Shown here: positions 43,211 to 52,576 of the stretch, piece by piece
Numbering within the stretch: the first letter of the stretch is position 1
Layout: the number at the start of each line of letters is the position of its first letter
From: Truepera sp.
GTDB lineage: Bacteria; Deinococcota; Deinococci; Deinococcales; Trueperaceae
Direction of reading: 5' to 3'
DNA length: 64,000 nucleotides
Assembly (NCBI GenBank): GCA_032027045.1
Contig: JAVSMU010000001.1
Location: forward strand, 1,573,756-1,637,755
Made by a program: the position numbers and the translations under genes
Notes under the pieces: generated by a model
Seen by the model: the letters and a program-made list of their open reading frames with translations, nothing else
The model's database searches: none
What the model was told of the DNA's origin: nothing

Positions 43211-43915
43211 ATGCTGAACCGATTGGCCGAAGTGCAAACGTTCGATCTCAAGCTGGACGCCTTACGTGAGGACCGCGGCCAGGTCCCACATGAACTGGTC
43301 GCTACCGACGCGAAGAAGCGCCGGCTCGAGCAGCTCATGGCGCTCAAGGAGCAGGACCGCGACGTGCTACGCAAACGAGTGAACTCCAACGAGCTGGAGC
43401 TCAAGACGCTTCAGGAGCGCCGCCGAGCGGCCGCCGATTCCGCCGTTCGCGCCTCGACGTCGAAGGAGGCGTCGCAGTTCCAGAACCAGGAGCTGCAGTT
43501 CGCTACCCGGATCTCCGAGTTGGAGGAAGACACCATGCCGCTCCTGGAGAGCCAGGAGGCCCTGGAGCAGGAGCTGGCCGCTCTGCGCGACGAGTTGGAT
43601 GCGCTCGTGCCCGAACTCGAGGCGCTGCGCAAGGCCGAGGACGACCGCGTGGCTGCGGTCGACGCGCAGAGCGCAAGCGTGAAGGCCGAGCGCGAGGCGT
43701 TGGCGAGGGAGATCACGCCTTCGCTCCTGAAGCAGTACGAGCAGGTACGCAAAGCGCGGCGCGGCGTCGGTTTGGCCGAGGTCATCGGCAACAGCACCTG
43801 CAGCGGCTGCAACGTGCGCCTCCCCATCTTCGTGGTGCAACAGGTGCGCCGGGGCGAGGGCGTGACACGCTGCCCGAGTTGCGGCCGCATCCTCTATCAC
43901 AAGCAGGAGGACTGA
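43211..43915 (+). CDS. C4-type zinc ribbon coiled-coil protein (CdsZ-like)
   Basis: The 234-residue protein is a long coiled coil of Glu/Arg/Leu heptads (about 1-175), followed by CSGCNVRLPIFVVQQVRRGEGVTRCPSCGRILYH, which gives four zinc-binding Cys as two CxxC pairs. This is the DUF164/CdsZ family, whose members occur in many bacteria without a firm role. ATG at 43211 is preferred over GTG at 43208 because GGAGG (43202-43206) ends 4 bases before it. Expression may depend on the upstream leader. Confidence 0.85.
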   Translation: MLNRLAEVQTFDLKLDALREDRGQVPHELVATDAKKRRLEQLMALKEQDRDVLRKRVNSNELELKTLQERRRAAADSAVRASTSKEASQFQNQELQFATRISELEEDTMPLLESQEALEQELAALRDELDALVPELEALRKAEDDRVAAVDAQSASVKAEREALAREITPSLLKQYEQVRKARRGVGLAEVIGNSTCSGCNVRLPIFVVQQVRRGEGVTRCPSCGRILYHKQED

Positions 43916-43935
43916 ACCCGTTACAGAACAGTGAA

Positions 43936-43967
43936 GCGGGCCCGTGGCCTTCGGGTCACGGGCCCGC
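43936..43967. terminator. bidirectional terminator hairpin with UUCG loop
   Basis: GCGGGCCCGTGGCC pairs with GGTCACGGGCCCGC in a 14-bp stem with a TTCG tetraloop. It sits between two convergent genes. On the minus strand TTCACTGTTCTGT follows, giving a better U-rich tail for the LysM gene. Confidence 0.75.
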
Positions 43968-43988
43968 ACGCTTCCAAGGGGTGAAGGA

Positions 43989-45008
43989 CTAGGGCAGGAC
44001 GCCCAGCGGGTCCCTGGCGGCGCCGGAGCGCTCGTGCACCTCGAAGTGAAGGTGAGGGCCGGTCGAGAGTCCGGTGGAGCCGACTCGGCCGATACGCTCC
44101 GACTGGTTGACGTACTGGCCCACGGAAACACTGATGGAGCTCAGGTGGCCGTACCAGCCCTCACTGCCGTCGGCGTGCCGTATGCGGATCAGGTTGCCGT
44201 AACCTCGCGAAGACCAGCCTGCGTACGTGACGGTGCCGGCGCGGGCGGCGCCCACGGGCGTACCGCTAGGCGCGGCGATGTCGATGCCGCGATGGAAGCT
44301 GGACGTTCCCATGCCGAGGTTCCTCGGGCCGAAGTACGAGGTCAGTCGACCGTGAACCGGCCACAAGTAGCGGTTCTCCGCCTCCCGGACCTTCTGGAGC
44401 CGCGCCAGGGCCTCGGTGGGCGCCACGTTCGGCAGGAAGAGGAACATGCCCGGGGCGACGTCGAAGGGGGAGCGCAGGCCGTTGGCCCTCGCGAAGGTGG
44501 CGGGGTCCAGGTCGTAGCGCGCGATGAGGTCGAGCACGCTCTCGCCTTCCCCAAGGCGGACGACGAGGCCGGCGCTCGGTGGGATCAGCAGTTCGAAGCC
44601 GCTGGGCAGCCGGTCCAGTGAAGATATGTCGGGGTTGGCCCCGACCAGCGCGCCTATCGACAGGCCGAAGCGGCCCGCGACGGCGCTGAGGGTCTCCCCT
44701 TCACCGAGCTGGTACCAGGTGAATCCGGGTGGCGTCTGCAGGCTGTCGCTGGCGGGACCACCGACCGCGGCGACGTACGGCACGCGCAGCACGTCGCCCG
44801 GCCTGATGATCGTACCGTTCAGGTCGTTCGCGGCCAGGAGGGCGTCTACCGAGATGCCGTAGCGCTCGGCGATCAGACCGACGGAATCGCCGGGGCGAAC
44901 CGTCTTGAGCGCGTATGCCTCGGCTCCAGCGAAGTTGAAGGCGGCGATAGCCAGCAGTATGGCGGAAGCTGACAACGTAATACGGGCGGCGGCTGCTGAT
45001 TTTCGCAA
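43989..45008 (-). CDS. LysM-M23 peptidoglycan endopeptidase
   Basis: The 339-residue secreted protein has a signal sequence (LSASAILLAIAAFNFAGAEA), then three LysM repeats (about 35-80, 97-145 and 150-195) that bind glycan, and a C-terminal M23 domain with the zinc motifs SFHRGID and HLHFEV. It probably cuts peptidoglycan cross-links during growth or division. The start is TTG at 45008, with a weak GAGGGG upstream. It is not in an operon with its right neighbour. Confidence 0.9.
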   Translation of the reverse strand: MRKSAAAARITLSASAILLAIAAFNFAGAEAYALKTVRPGDSVGLIAERYGISVDALLAANDLNGTIIRPGDVLRVPYVAAVGGPASDSLQTPPGFTWYQLGEGETLSAVAGRFGLSIGALVGANPDISSLDRLPSGFELLIPPSAGLVVRLGEGESVLDLIARYDLDPATFARANGLRSPFDVAPGMFLFLPNVAPTEALARLQKVREAENRYLWPVHGRLTSYFGPRNLGMGTSSFHRGIDIAAPSGTPVGAARAGTVTYAGWSSRGYGNLIRIRHADGSEGWYGHLSSISVSVGQYVNQSERIGRVGSTGLSTGPHLHFEVHERSGAARDPLGVLP

Positions 45009-45076
45009 GACTTCGGGTCCCCTCGCAGGAAGATGGCGAGGCTACGGTACCAAGTCAATCTTGAGAAAGTCATGAG

Positions 45077-45496
45077 TCAGGGGGAGGCTGCGGCGCCCCG
45101 ACGCCGCCCGACCTCGGCACGAACGTAGTCCACCACGTCATTCGTGCTGGCGCCCGGTGTGAAGATGCGGCCGACGCCGAGTTCGGCTAGGGCCGGCAAG
45201 TCCTGATCAGGAACGATGCCGCCGCCGAAGAGGAGCACGTCGGAGGCGTCCTTTGCCTCGAGCGCCGCCGCCACCTCGCGGAAGTAATGCATGTGGGCGC
45301 CCGAGAGCACCGAGAGGCCGACGGCATCGACGTCTTCTTGGATAGCGGCGTTGACGATCATCTCCGACGTCTGCCTGAGCCCCGTGTAGATGACCTCCAT
45401 GCCACCGTCCCGGAGGGCGCGCGCGATGACCTTCGCGCCGCGGTCGTGGCCGTCCAGGCCGGGCTTGGCTATGAGGACGCGGATGGGCCTGTCCAT
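45077..45496 (-). CDS. cobalamin-binding subunit of B12-dependent acyl-CoA mutase
   Basis: The 139-residue protein is a B12-binding domain: [11 protein letters not shown] gives the DxHxxG cobalt-ligand motif, [11 protein letters not shown] and GGGIVPDQD form the rest of the Rossmann-like fold. The start is ATG at 45496, preceded by GGAGGAG 5 bases upstream; the ATG at 45520 overlaps the mutase stop. It is the small subunit that pairs with the mutase catalytic subunit next to it. The size matches the small subunit (IcmB) of isobutyryl-CoA mutase. Confidence 0.9.
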   Translation of the reverse strand: MDRPIRVLIAKPGLDGHDRGAKVIARALRDGGMEVIYTGLRQTSEMIVNAAIQEDVDAVGLSVLSGAHMHYFREVAAALEAKDASDVLLFGGGIVPDQDLPALAELGVGRIFTPGASTNDVVDYVRAEVGRRRGAAASP

Positions 45497-45519
45497 TCGA
45501 TCTCCTCCGGCGGCGCTCA

Positions 45520-47166
45520 TCAGATGAGCACCGGCTCTTCGTAGACGCCGTAGACGGCGCGCAGCACGTCCATCTGTTCGCCGAGCGTGCAGTACGCGCG
45601 CGCGGCGCTCATGAAGGCCGGCATGGTGTTGCTGCCCGTCCTCGCGCGCTCCTCGAGGTCGGCGAGCGCCGACTCGACGGCCGCGACGTCGCGTTCGCGG
45701 CGCACCTTGGCGAGGCGCTCGGTCTGAACGCGAGCGACGGCCGGGTCGACGAGCTGGATGGGGACCTCGGGAACGTCCTGCTCGAAGGCGTTCACGCCGA
45801 CGACGAGACGCTTGTGATCGTCGATCTCACGTTGCTGGCGCCAGCTCGCGTCGCCGATCTCGCGGGCGAAGTAGCCGGCCTCGATCGCCTTCTCCACCCC
45901 GCCGAGCGCGTCGATGTTCTCGAAGTACTCGAGCGTGAGCCGCTCCATCTCGTCGGTCAGGCTCTCCAGGTAGTAAGAGCCCGCCAACGGGTCGATCGTG
46001 TTGGTTACGCCGCTCTCGTAGGCCACGACCTGTTGCGTGCGCAGGGCCAGGGTGGCGGCTTCCTCCGTAGGCAGGGCGAGCGCCTCGTCGAAGGAATCGG
46101 TGTGCAGCGAGTTGGTGCCGCCGAGCACGCCGGCCAGCGCCTGGATGGCGACGCGCGCCACGTTGACCAGCGGCTGGCGCGCGGTGAGGGACACGCCGGC
46201 GGTCTGGGCGTGGGTCCGCAGCATCCACGACCTCGGGTCCTTGGCGCCGAACACGTCGCGCATCTGCCGAGCCCAGATGCGCCGTGCGGCCCTGAACTTG
46301 GCGATCTCCTCGAAGAAGTCGTTGTGGACGTTGAAGAAGAACGAGATGCGTGGCGCGAACTCGTCGATGTCGAGCCCGCGCTCGAGCGCCTTGCGCACGT
46401 AATGGATGCCGTCCGCGAGCGTGAACGCCAGCTCCTGCACGCTGGTGGAGCCCGCCTCGCGGATGTGATAGCCGGACACCGAGATGAAATTGAAGCGCGG
46501 CGCTACTTGCGGCCCCCACTCGAACGTGTCGATGACGAGCTTGACGCTGGGCGCCGGCGGGAAGATGTACTCCTTCTGGGCGATGAACTCCTTGAGGATG
46601 TCGTTCTGGAGCGTGCCACCGACTTCGGTGAGGTCGGCGCCCTTGCGCTCCGCCATCGCCAGGTACATGGCCCAGATGGCGTTCGCCGGACTGTTGATGG
46701 TCATCGAGGTGGTGATCTTCTCGGGGTCTATGCCCTCGAAAAGGATCTCCATGTCGGCGAGGCTGGAGACGGCGACGCCGCACTTGCCGACCTCGCCCAG
46801 GGCCATGGGGTGGTCGGAGTCGTAGCCCATCAGGGTCGGCAGGTCGAAGGCCGTAGACAGACCGGTCTGCCCAGCCTCTAGAAGCTTGTGGAACCGCTCG
46901 TTCGTCTGTTCGGCCGTGCCGAAACCGGCGAACATCCGCATGGTCCAGAGCTTGCTGCGGTACATGCTCGCCTGCACGCCGCGGGTGAACGGGAAACTGC
47001 CGGGGTAACCGAGCTGCTCGGCCGCATCGAAGCCGGCGAGGTCCTCCTCGGTGTAAAGGGGCGCCACCGGGATACCCGACAGGGTCTCGAAGAGCGCGTC
47101 GCGTTCCGGCACCCTCTCGGTAGCGGCTGCGTACTCTTCGGCCAGCCACGCATCTCTAGGCTTCAT
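45520..47166 (-). CDS. B12-dependent acyl-CoA mutase large subunit, isobutyryl-type residues
   Basis: The 548-residue protein is the TIM-barrel catalytic part of a methylmalonyl/isobutyryl-CoA mutase: [40 protein letters not shown] and [15 protein letters not shown]. It has no B12 domain; the adjacent 139-residue gene supplies that. At the carboxylate-discriminating sites it has Phe79 and Gln197 where methylmalonyl-CoA mutase has Tyr89 and Arg207, and isobutyryl-CoA mutase has Phe80 and Gln198. A 1,2-shift of isobutyryl-CoA and n-butyryl-CoA is therefore more likely. The ATG follows a consensus TATAAT by 6 bases. Confidence 0.85.
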   Translation of the reverse strand: MKPRDAWLAEEYAAATERVPERDALFETLSGIPVAPLYTEEDLAGFDAAEQLGYPGSFPFTRGVQASMYRSKLWTMRMFAGFGTAEQTNERFHKLLEAGQTGLSTAFDLPTLMGYDSDHPMALGEVGKCGVAVSSLADMEILFEGIDPEKITTSMTINSPANAIWAMYLAMAERKGADLTEVGGTLQNDILKEFIAQKEYIFPPAPSVKLVIDTFEWGPQVAPRFNFISVSGYHIREAGSTSVQELAFTLADGIHYVRKALERGLDIDEFAPRISFFFNVHNDFFEEIAKFRAARRIWARQMRDVFGAKDPRSWMLRTHAQTAGVSLTARQPLVNVARVAIQALAGVLGGTNSLHTDSFDEALALPTEEAATLALRTQQVVAYESGVTNTIDPLAGSYYLESLTDEMERLTLEYFENIDALGGVEKAIEAGYFAREIGDASWRQQREIDDHKRLVVGVNAFEQDVPEVPIQLVDPAVARVQTERLAKVRRERDVAAVESALADLEERARTGSNTMPAFMSAARAYCTLGEQMDVLRAVYGVYEEPVLI

Positions 47167-47172
47167 AAGGGC

Positions 47173-47178
47173 ATTATA
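47173..47178 (-). promoter_or_regulatory. consensus -10 of the mutase gene, leaderless
   Basis: TATAAT on the minus strand lies 6 bases before the ATG at 47166. No Shine-Dalgarno and no room for a cobalamin riboswitch exist between them. Confidence 0.7.
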
Positions 47179-47261
47179 GGCGCCGCGCGCGGCCTCGTCC
47201 GCAGCCGAGCACGCGCTCGGGGTCGAAACCGAAGCGCGACCGCTCGGCCAGAGCCCGCCTA

Positions 47262-47302
47262 ACGGGCGGCGAGGACCCGCCATACGGGCGGCGAGGACCC
47301 GC
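47262..47302 (-). repeat. 19-bp tandem duplication after ygfZ
   Basis: ACGGGCGGCGAGGACCCGC occurs at 47262-47280 and 47284-47302 exactly, with a 22-base period. It ends 1 base from the ygfZ stop codon. Confidence 0.7.
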
Positions 47303-47303
47303 G

Positions 47304-48368
47304 TTACGCGCTGCTCGCGCCCACCACCACGGCGTCGACGTCTCCCGGGGCCACCACACGGGCGTCGCCCGGGAGGTCTCGCCTCAGAACCGCCAGGGCC
47401 TCGAAACCGTCACCCGAATCGGCCACCGTTCCGAGCAGACCGACGACGCGGCCGTCGAAGCGAAGCTCTCGCGAGCCTGCGCTCGTCGCGCCCGCTGCCC
47501 CCCTTGCGCCCGCAGCCCCCGTCGCGCCCGCAGCCCCGGTCGCGCCCGCGGCTCCCGCCTCGCCTGCCGCACCCGTCACGCTCGCAAGGCGGGGGTCCGA
47601 GCCCAGACGCAGGCGCACCAGGCCCCGACGGAGCTTGCCGCGCGCCTCGATGCGCGCCATGATCTCCTGGCCCAAGTAGCAGCCCTTGCGGTACGACAGC
47701 GCGGCCTCGAGTCCGGCCTCCTGGGGCAGCACGCCCTCGCCCGCGTCTTGTGGCGCCAGGGCCAGCAACGCCCTCACCCGCAGCAGGTCGAGACCGGCGG
47801 CGCCGACGTCTCGTGCGCCGCCCGCCTCGAGTGCCTCCAAGAGCACCGCAGCCGAGTCGGGCGACCCCTCGACGAGCAGGTCGTAGCCACCGGACTCCGA
47901 GCGCCGGCGGGCCCAAACGGTCAGCTGCTCGCCCGTCGGCGCGGTGCCGACCGCCACGGCGCCGGGTGCGGGGGCTGCGAGGCCGAATGCGGCTTCGAGC
48001 ACCGCGCCGGCCCCCTCACCCTGGACGCTCACCAGGGCGGCAGGCCTGGGGGAGCCCACCTGGACCTCGTCGAAGATGACGTGACGCACGAGCTCGGCCT
48101 CCACCCAGGCGGCCGCGCCACCCTCCTCCAGCAGGGCGAACTCTTGGCGGCCCCGGCGCAACACCAGGACCTCGGCGATGGCGTGGCCCTTGTGGTTCAA
48201 GTAGAGCGACCTGCGAGCGGCGGGGTTCTCCATGCCGGCCACGTCGTTGGCGAGTTGGCCCTGCAAGAAGGCGGCCGCGTCCGGCCCGGCGACGGTGATG
48301 ACGCTGGCGCCACCCAAGGCGGCGGCGACGACCTCAGTGGCATGGTGAGCGGGTTCTCGTTGCTGCAT
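47304..48368 (-). CDS. ygfZ: tRNA-modifying/folate-binding protein YgfZ-like
   Basis: The 354-residue protein has the GcvT-like fold of YgfZ, which supports folate-dependent Fe-S cluster repair. The family signature KGCYLGQE is present as [16 protein letters not shown]. Within the C-terminal part is a collagen-like insertion of five hexapeptides based on GAAGAT, encoded by an 18-bp minisatellite. The ATG at 48368 follows GATAAT by 6 bases, so initiation is probably leaderless. The stop is followed by a tandem duplication. Confidence 0.85.
   Translation of the reverse strand: MQQREPAHHATEVVAAALGGASVITVAGPDAAAFLQGQLANDVAGMENPAARRSLYLNHKGHAIAEVLVLRRGRQEFALLEEGGAAAWVEAELVRHVIFDEVQVGSPRPAALVSVQGEGAGAVLEAAFGLAAPAPGAVAVGTAPTGEQLTVWARRRSESGGYDLLVEGSPDSAAVLLEALEAGGARDVGAAGLDLLRVRALLALAPQDAGEGVLPQEAGLEAALSYRKGCYLGQEIMARIEARGKLRRGLVRLRLGSDPRLASVTGAAGEAGAAGATGAAGATGAAGARGAAGATSAGSRELRFDGRVVGLLGTVADSGDGFEALAVLRRDLPGDARVVAPGDVDAVVVGASSA
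47485..47574 (-). repeat. 18-bp coding minisatellite in ygfZ
   Basis: Five units of 18 bases based on GTCGCGCCCGCAGCCCCC (plus strand) encode the hexapeptide repeat GAAGAT and variants. Copies differ by a few substitutions, mostly synonymous or Ala/Thr changes. Confidence 0.8.
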
Positions 48369-48374
48369 GAGTCC

Positions 48375-48380
48375 ATTATC
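48375..48380 (-). promoter_or_regulatory. leaderless -10 of ygfZ
   Basis: GATAAT on the minus strand lies 6 bases before the ATG at 48368. The first base departs from TANNNT. Confidence 0.4.
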
Positions 48381-48400
48381 GTCGGCGGCGCCGGTCCGGC

Positions 48401-48443
48401 CTTGTAGCGCGGCGCCACTCCACCTTGTAACGCGGCGCGACTA
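48401..48443 (-). repeat. 20-bp imperfect tandem duplication at the end of the metallophosphoesterase gene
   Basis: CCTTGTAGCGCGGCGCCACT (48401-48420) recurs as CCTTGTAACGCGGCGCGACT (48424-48443), with two mismatches and a 23-base period. The second copy includes the gene's stop codon at 48441. Confidence 0.65.
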
Positions 48444-49070
48444 CAGGTCGATCAGCGTGAACTCGTAGGCGTTGACCACGCGAACGCCCTCGGCGGACAC
48501 GTAGCTCCGCGGGGCGTTGGCGCCGACCAAGTGGACGTGCCCGTGAACGTGCAGCCTGGGCTTGAACAGCCGGTGGAAGTGGTTGAAGGCCGCCACCCCC
48601 GCGTGAACCGGGTCGTCGCCCTCGTTGGGGCCCCGCGGCGCGGCGTGGGTGAGGAGCACGTCTACCGCGCGGCCGTGACGCCGCTTGTTCCACCACAGCC
48701 GCGGCGCCAAGCGCATGACCATCTGGCGGAAGGCGGCCTGAGTGTACTGGTGGGGGCCCGGACGGTAGCGCAGGCTGCCCTCGATGCCCACGACTATCAG
48801 GCCGGCCACCGTCACGACCCGCATGTGCATGTCTATGCACCCGCCAGGGGGGCGCAGCTCGTCGGTGTGCGGGTCGCGCAGGTAGCCGGACGCGTGGTTA
48901 CCGAACACGAACAGCGGCGAGACGCGGGTCTTCGTGGCCACGAACTCGAGCACCTCGCCCGGCATGTCGCCGGCGCTGAGCACGACGTCGAACGGCGCCA
49001 GGTTGCCGGGAAAGTTGCTTGAATAGACGACGGGCGAGACGGCATCGGCGATTGCGAGAATGCGCGCCAC
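48441..49070 (-). CDS. metallophosphoesterase-like protein with altered first motif
   Basis: The 209-residue protein has the later calcineurin-like motifs SAGDMPGE, FGNHASG, LLTHAAP and HVHGHVH. The first motif, usually DxH, reads DAV in ILAIADAVSPVV, so one metal-binding His is missing. It may still bind one metal or have a changed activity. GTG at 49070 begins 6 bases after the prfB stop, so it follows prfB in an operon. The substrate is unknown. Confidence 0.72.
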   Translation of the reverse strand: MARILAIADAVSPVVYSSNFPGNLAPFDVVLSAGDMPGEVLEFVATKTRVSPLFVFGNHASGYLRDPHTDELRPPGGCIDMHMRVVTVAGLIVVGIEGSLRYRPGPHQYTQAAFRQMVMRLAPRLWWNKRRHGRAVDVLLTHAAPRGPNEGDDPVHAGVAAFNHFHRLFKPRLHVHGHVHLVGANAPRSYVSAEGVRVVNAYEFTLIDL

Positions 49071-49076
49071 CCGGGT

Positions 49077-50181
<1,105 letters not shown>

Positions 50182-50197
50182 GGTGCCCTCCGGAATC

Positions 50198-50206
50198 ACT
50201 CTAGCA
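50198..50206 (-). promoter_or_regulatory. extended -10 of prfB
   Basis: TGCTAGAGT on the minus strand lies 16 bases before the ATG at 50181, leaving room for the GGAGGG Shine-Dalgarno. Confidence 0.5.
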
Positions 50207-50251
50207 GGCGCCGCGGGTCTTGGGTCGAGCCAGGGAGACCGCGCCGGGACG

Positions 50252-50260
50252 TGATATCCT
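50252..50260 (+). promoter_or_regulatory. extended -10 of cdaA
   Basis: TGATATCCT lies about 25 bases before the TTG start. GGAGGAG is in the short leader. Confidence 0.5.
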
Positions 50261-50284
50261 CGCCTTCTCTGCGGAGGAGTACGC

Positions 50285-51025
50285 TTGTCGATCTTCGAAG
50301 GCTTCGGTATCCAGGACGTCCTAGACATCCTGATAATCGCCGTGCTGCTATACCAAAGCTACGCCCTCCTCAGGGGCACGCGGGCATGGAACGTGCTCCG
50401 TGGCCTGCTGGCCGTCGCGGGGCTATGGTTCCTCGCCGGCCAGTTCGGCCTGCAGGCAACCAAGTGGCTGTTCGACGCCATCGCGCCCGCCGGCTTCGTG
50501 GCCGTGGTGGTCGTCTTCCAACCCGAGCTCAGGGCGGTCCTCGAACGAGTCGGCCGCGGCCGCATGCAACGCGCCATCAGCGCCGACCCGGTCACCGAGA
50601 TCATGGCCGCCGTCCGCGAGCTGGCGAGCCAACGCAAGGGCGCACTGGTGGCGATCGAGAGGCGCACTCCCCTGAAGGAGTACGCCGACCGCGGAGTGAT
50701 CATCGGGGCGCCGGTGAGCGCCGCACTACTGCAGACGATCTTCGCGTCCACAGGACCCCTCCACGACGGCGCCGTCGTCGTCAAGGAGGACCTGGTGACG
50801 CACGCCGGCGTGGTGCTGCCACTATCCGACAAGCACGAGGGCTGGTCCGTCAAGCACGGGACCAGGCACCGCGCCGCCCTGGGCCTCTCCGAACTCTCCG
50901 ATGCCCTGGTGGTCGTGGTCAGCGAGGAACGCGGCACCGTCAGCATCGCGCAAGACGGTGTGCTGACCACCGACATCGCGCCCGCCGAAGTGCTCAAGGC
51001 CCTTAGGGAGGCCTACTCCTCATGA
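50285..51025 (+). CDS. cdaA: diadenylate cyclase CdaA
   Basis: CdaA condenses two ATP into c-di-AMP at the inner membrane. The 246-residue protein has three N-terminal hydrophobic helices (about 10-75) and the DAC domain with DGA at 161-163 and GTRHR at 192-196. The TTG start at 50285 has GGAGGAG upstream. It is followed by the CdaR-like gene, with the ATG of the latter inside the cdaA stop codon (ATGA). c-di-AMP usually controls potassium and osmotic balance. Confidence 0.95.
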   Translation: MSIFEGFGIQDVLDILIIAVLLYQSYALLRGTRAWNVLRGLLAVAGLWFLAGQFGLQATKWLFDAIAPAGFVAVVVVFQPELRAVLERVGRGRMQRAISADPVTEIMAAVRELASQRKGALVAIERRTPLKEYADRGVIIGAPVSAALLQTIFASTGPLHDGAVVVKEDLVTHAGVVLPLSDKHEGWSVKHGTRHRAALGLSELSDALVVVVSEERGTVSIAQDGVLTTDIAPAEVLKALREAYSS

Positions 51026-51948
51026 TCGGCGTCTGGGGCCTGATCGTCGAACTGCTCAGGCGGCTGCTGCGCAACTGGCCGAGCAAGCTCCTGTCAGTGC
51101 TCGCCGCCCTGATCGTCTGGGCCCTGGTGACCTCCACCAGCACGAGCACCACGCAGCGTTCGTTCCTGCTGCCGCTCGAAGTCGACGGCGTGCCCACCGG
51201 CGCCAGCGCGGTAGGCGTGCCCGAGGTGGTCGAGGTGAGCGTCGCGGGCCCCAGCGCGCGGGTCGACCGCCTCAAGGCCGACCAGCTGCGAGCGTCGCTC
51301 GACCTCGGTGACGCCACTACGGATTTCGAGCGCAAGATCTTGGTCCAGACCCCATCCGACATCCGCTTGCTCAGCGTGAACCCCTCCGACGTCATCGGCT
51401 ACCTCGAGCAAGTCACCAGCCGGACGATAGCGGTCGAGGTGGCCCTCCTGGGCCCGGCGCCGGCCGGAACCGAGCTCGCGGCGAGCGCCCAGCCAGCTCG
51501 CGTAACGATGACGGGTCTCGCCCAGGTCCTAGGCCAAGTGACGCGCGCCGTGGCTCTCGCCCCCGCGAGCGGCGGCACCGTTCCGCTCCTCGCACTCGAC
51601 GGCCGGGGGCTGCCTGTGGCCAACGTGACCTTCGAACCCGGCAGCGTGGCCGTCACATTCGTGGCCAGCGAGGTGTTGCGCGTCAAGGACGTGCCGCTCG
51701 AATTCACCGCGCCCAGCGCTCCGGACCTCACGGGCACCACCCTCAGCTCGGAATCGGTCAAGGTCGCGGGCAGCCCCACGGCCCTCGCCGGCGTGACGAG
51801 CGCCCCAGCGACGGTAGAACCGCCTACGGACCCGGCTGCCGGGGGCCGGTATACTCTTCCCGTTCGCCTCACCCTGCCCAGCGGGGTGGTGGCGCTCAGC
51901 ACGCCAACCGTCACGCTGCAGTACGGCCCCGGTCGACTGCCGCGCTGA
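51022..51948 (+). CDS. YbbR domain protein (CdaR-like)
   Basis: The 308-residue protein has one N-terminal transmembrane segment (LLSVLAALIVWALVTS) and several YbbR-type beta domains in the remainder, for example VEVSVAGPSARVDRLKADQLRASLDL and a repeat with LEFTAPSAP. CdaR is the extracytoplasmic regulator of CdaA, and the two genes overlap by 4 bases here. Peptide deformylase follows 16 bases later. Confidence 0.85.
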   Translation: MIGVWGLIVELLRRLLRNWPSKLLSVLAALIVWALVTSTSTSTTQRSFLLPLEVDGVPTGASAVGVPEVVEVSVAGPSARVDRLKADQLRASLDLGDATTDFERKILVQTPSDIRLLSVNPSDVIGYLEQVTSRTIAVEVALLGPAPAGTELAASAQPARVTMTGLAQVLGQVTRAVALAPASGGTVPLLALDGRGLPVANVTFEPGSVAVTFVASEVLRVKDVPLEFTAPSAPDLTGTTLSSESVKVAGSPTALAGVTSAPATVEPPTDPAAGGRYTLPVRLTLPSGVVALSTPTVTLQYGPGRLPR

Positions 51949-51964
51949 CCCTGCCGGAGGCACC

Positions 51965-52576
51965 TTGATCCACCCCATCCGCCTGTTCGGCGATCCCGTC
52001 CTGCGCAGGCGCGCGTCACCAGTCACCAGCTTCGACGATGAGCTGGCCACCCTCGCCGCCGACATGCTCGAGACCATGTACGCGGCGGAGGGGATCGGCC
52101 TTGCCGCGCCCCAGATCGGCGTCCCACTGCGCGTGTTCGTCGCGCTGGAACTACCCGAGCCCGACCCGGACGCAGATGCCGTCCGTGGGCGGCGGGGAAC
52201 GGAGCATGTGCTGGTGAACCCCGTCATCACGCGGCGGGCGGGCCAACAGCTCGCTCGTGACGGCTGCTTGTCGATCCCCGGCCTGAGCGCCGAGGACGTG
52301 CCCCGCGACCTGGTGACCGAGGTCAGCTACCAAGACCTGCGGGGCGTCCAGCACTCGCTCGCCGCCGAAGGCTACTTCGCGCACGTCCTGCAGCACGAGC
52401 ACGATCACCTCGAGGGCGTCTTCTACTTCGATCACCTGCCTGAACCGCGGCGCCGCGCTTTCCTCGAGGAGAACCGCCGCGAACTCGCCGAGATGCAACG
52501 GAACGCCAAAGCGTTCCTGCGTGGCGAGAAGGGTGGGCGTGAGAGGCAAGCCGGCCGCGCCACAGTGAGGCCTTGA
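51965..52576 (+). CDS. def: peptide deformylase
   Basis: Def removes the N-formyl group from new proteins. The 203-residue protein has GIGLAAPQIG, the Cys101 motif (usually EGCLS) as DGCLSIPG, and HEHDH at 144-148. The Glu-to-Asp change in the second motif is conservative. The C-terminus has a basic tail of about 30 residues. TTG at 51965 is supported by GGAGG 4 bases upstream. The last bases overlap the fmt start as TTGA. Confidence 0.93.
   Translation: MIHPIRLFGDPVLRRRASPVTSFDDELATLAADMLETMYAAEGIGLAAPQIGVPLRVFVALELPEPDPDADAVRGRRGTEHVLVNPVITRRAGQQLARDGCLSIPGLSAEDVPRDLVTEVSYQDLRGVQHSLAAEGYFAHVLQHEHDHLEGVFYFDHLPEPRRRAFLEENRRELAEMQRNAKAFLRGEKGGRERQAGRATVRP

Noticed and set aside
47167-47303. 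Cobalamin riboswitch upstream of the mutase
   Set aside because: The -10 lies 6 bases from the start codon, so no leader RNA exists; no B12-box sequence was seen.
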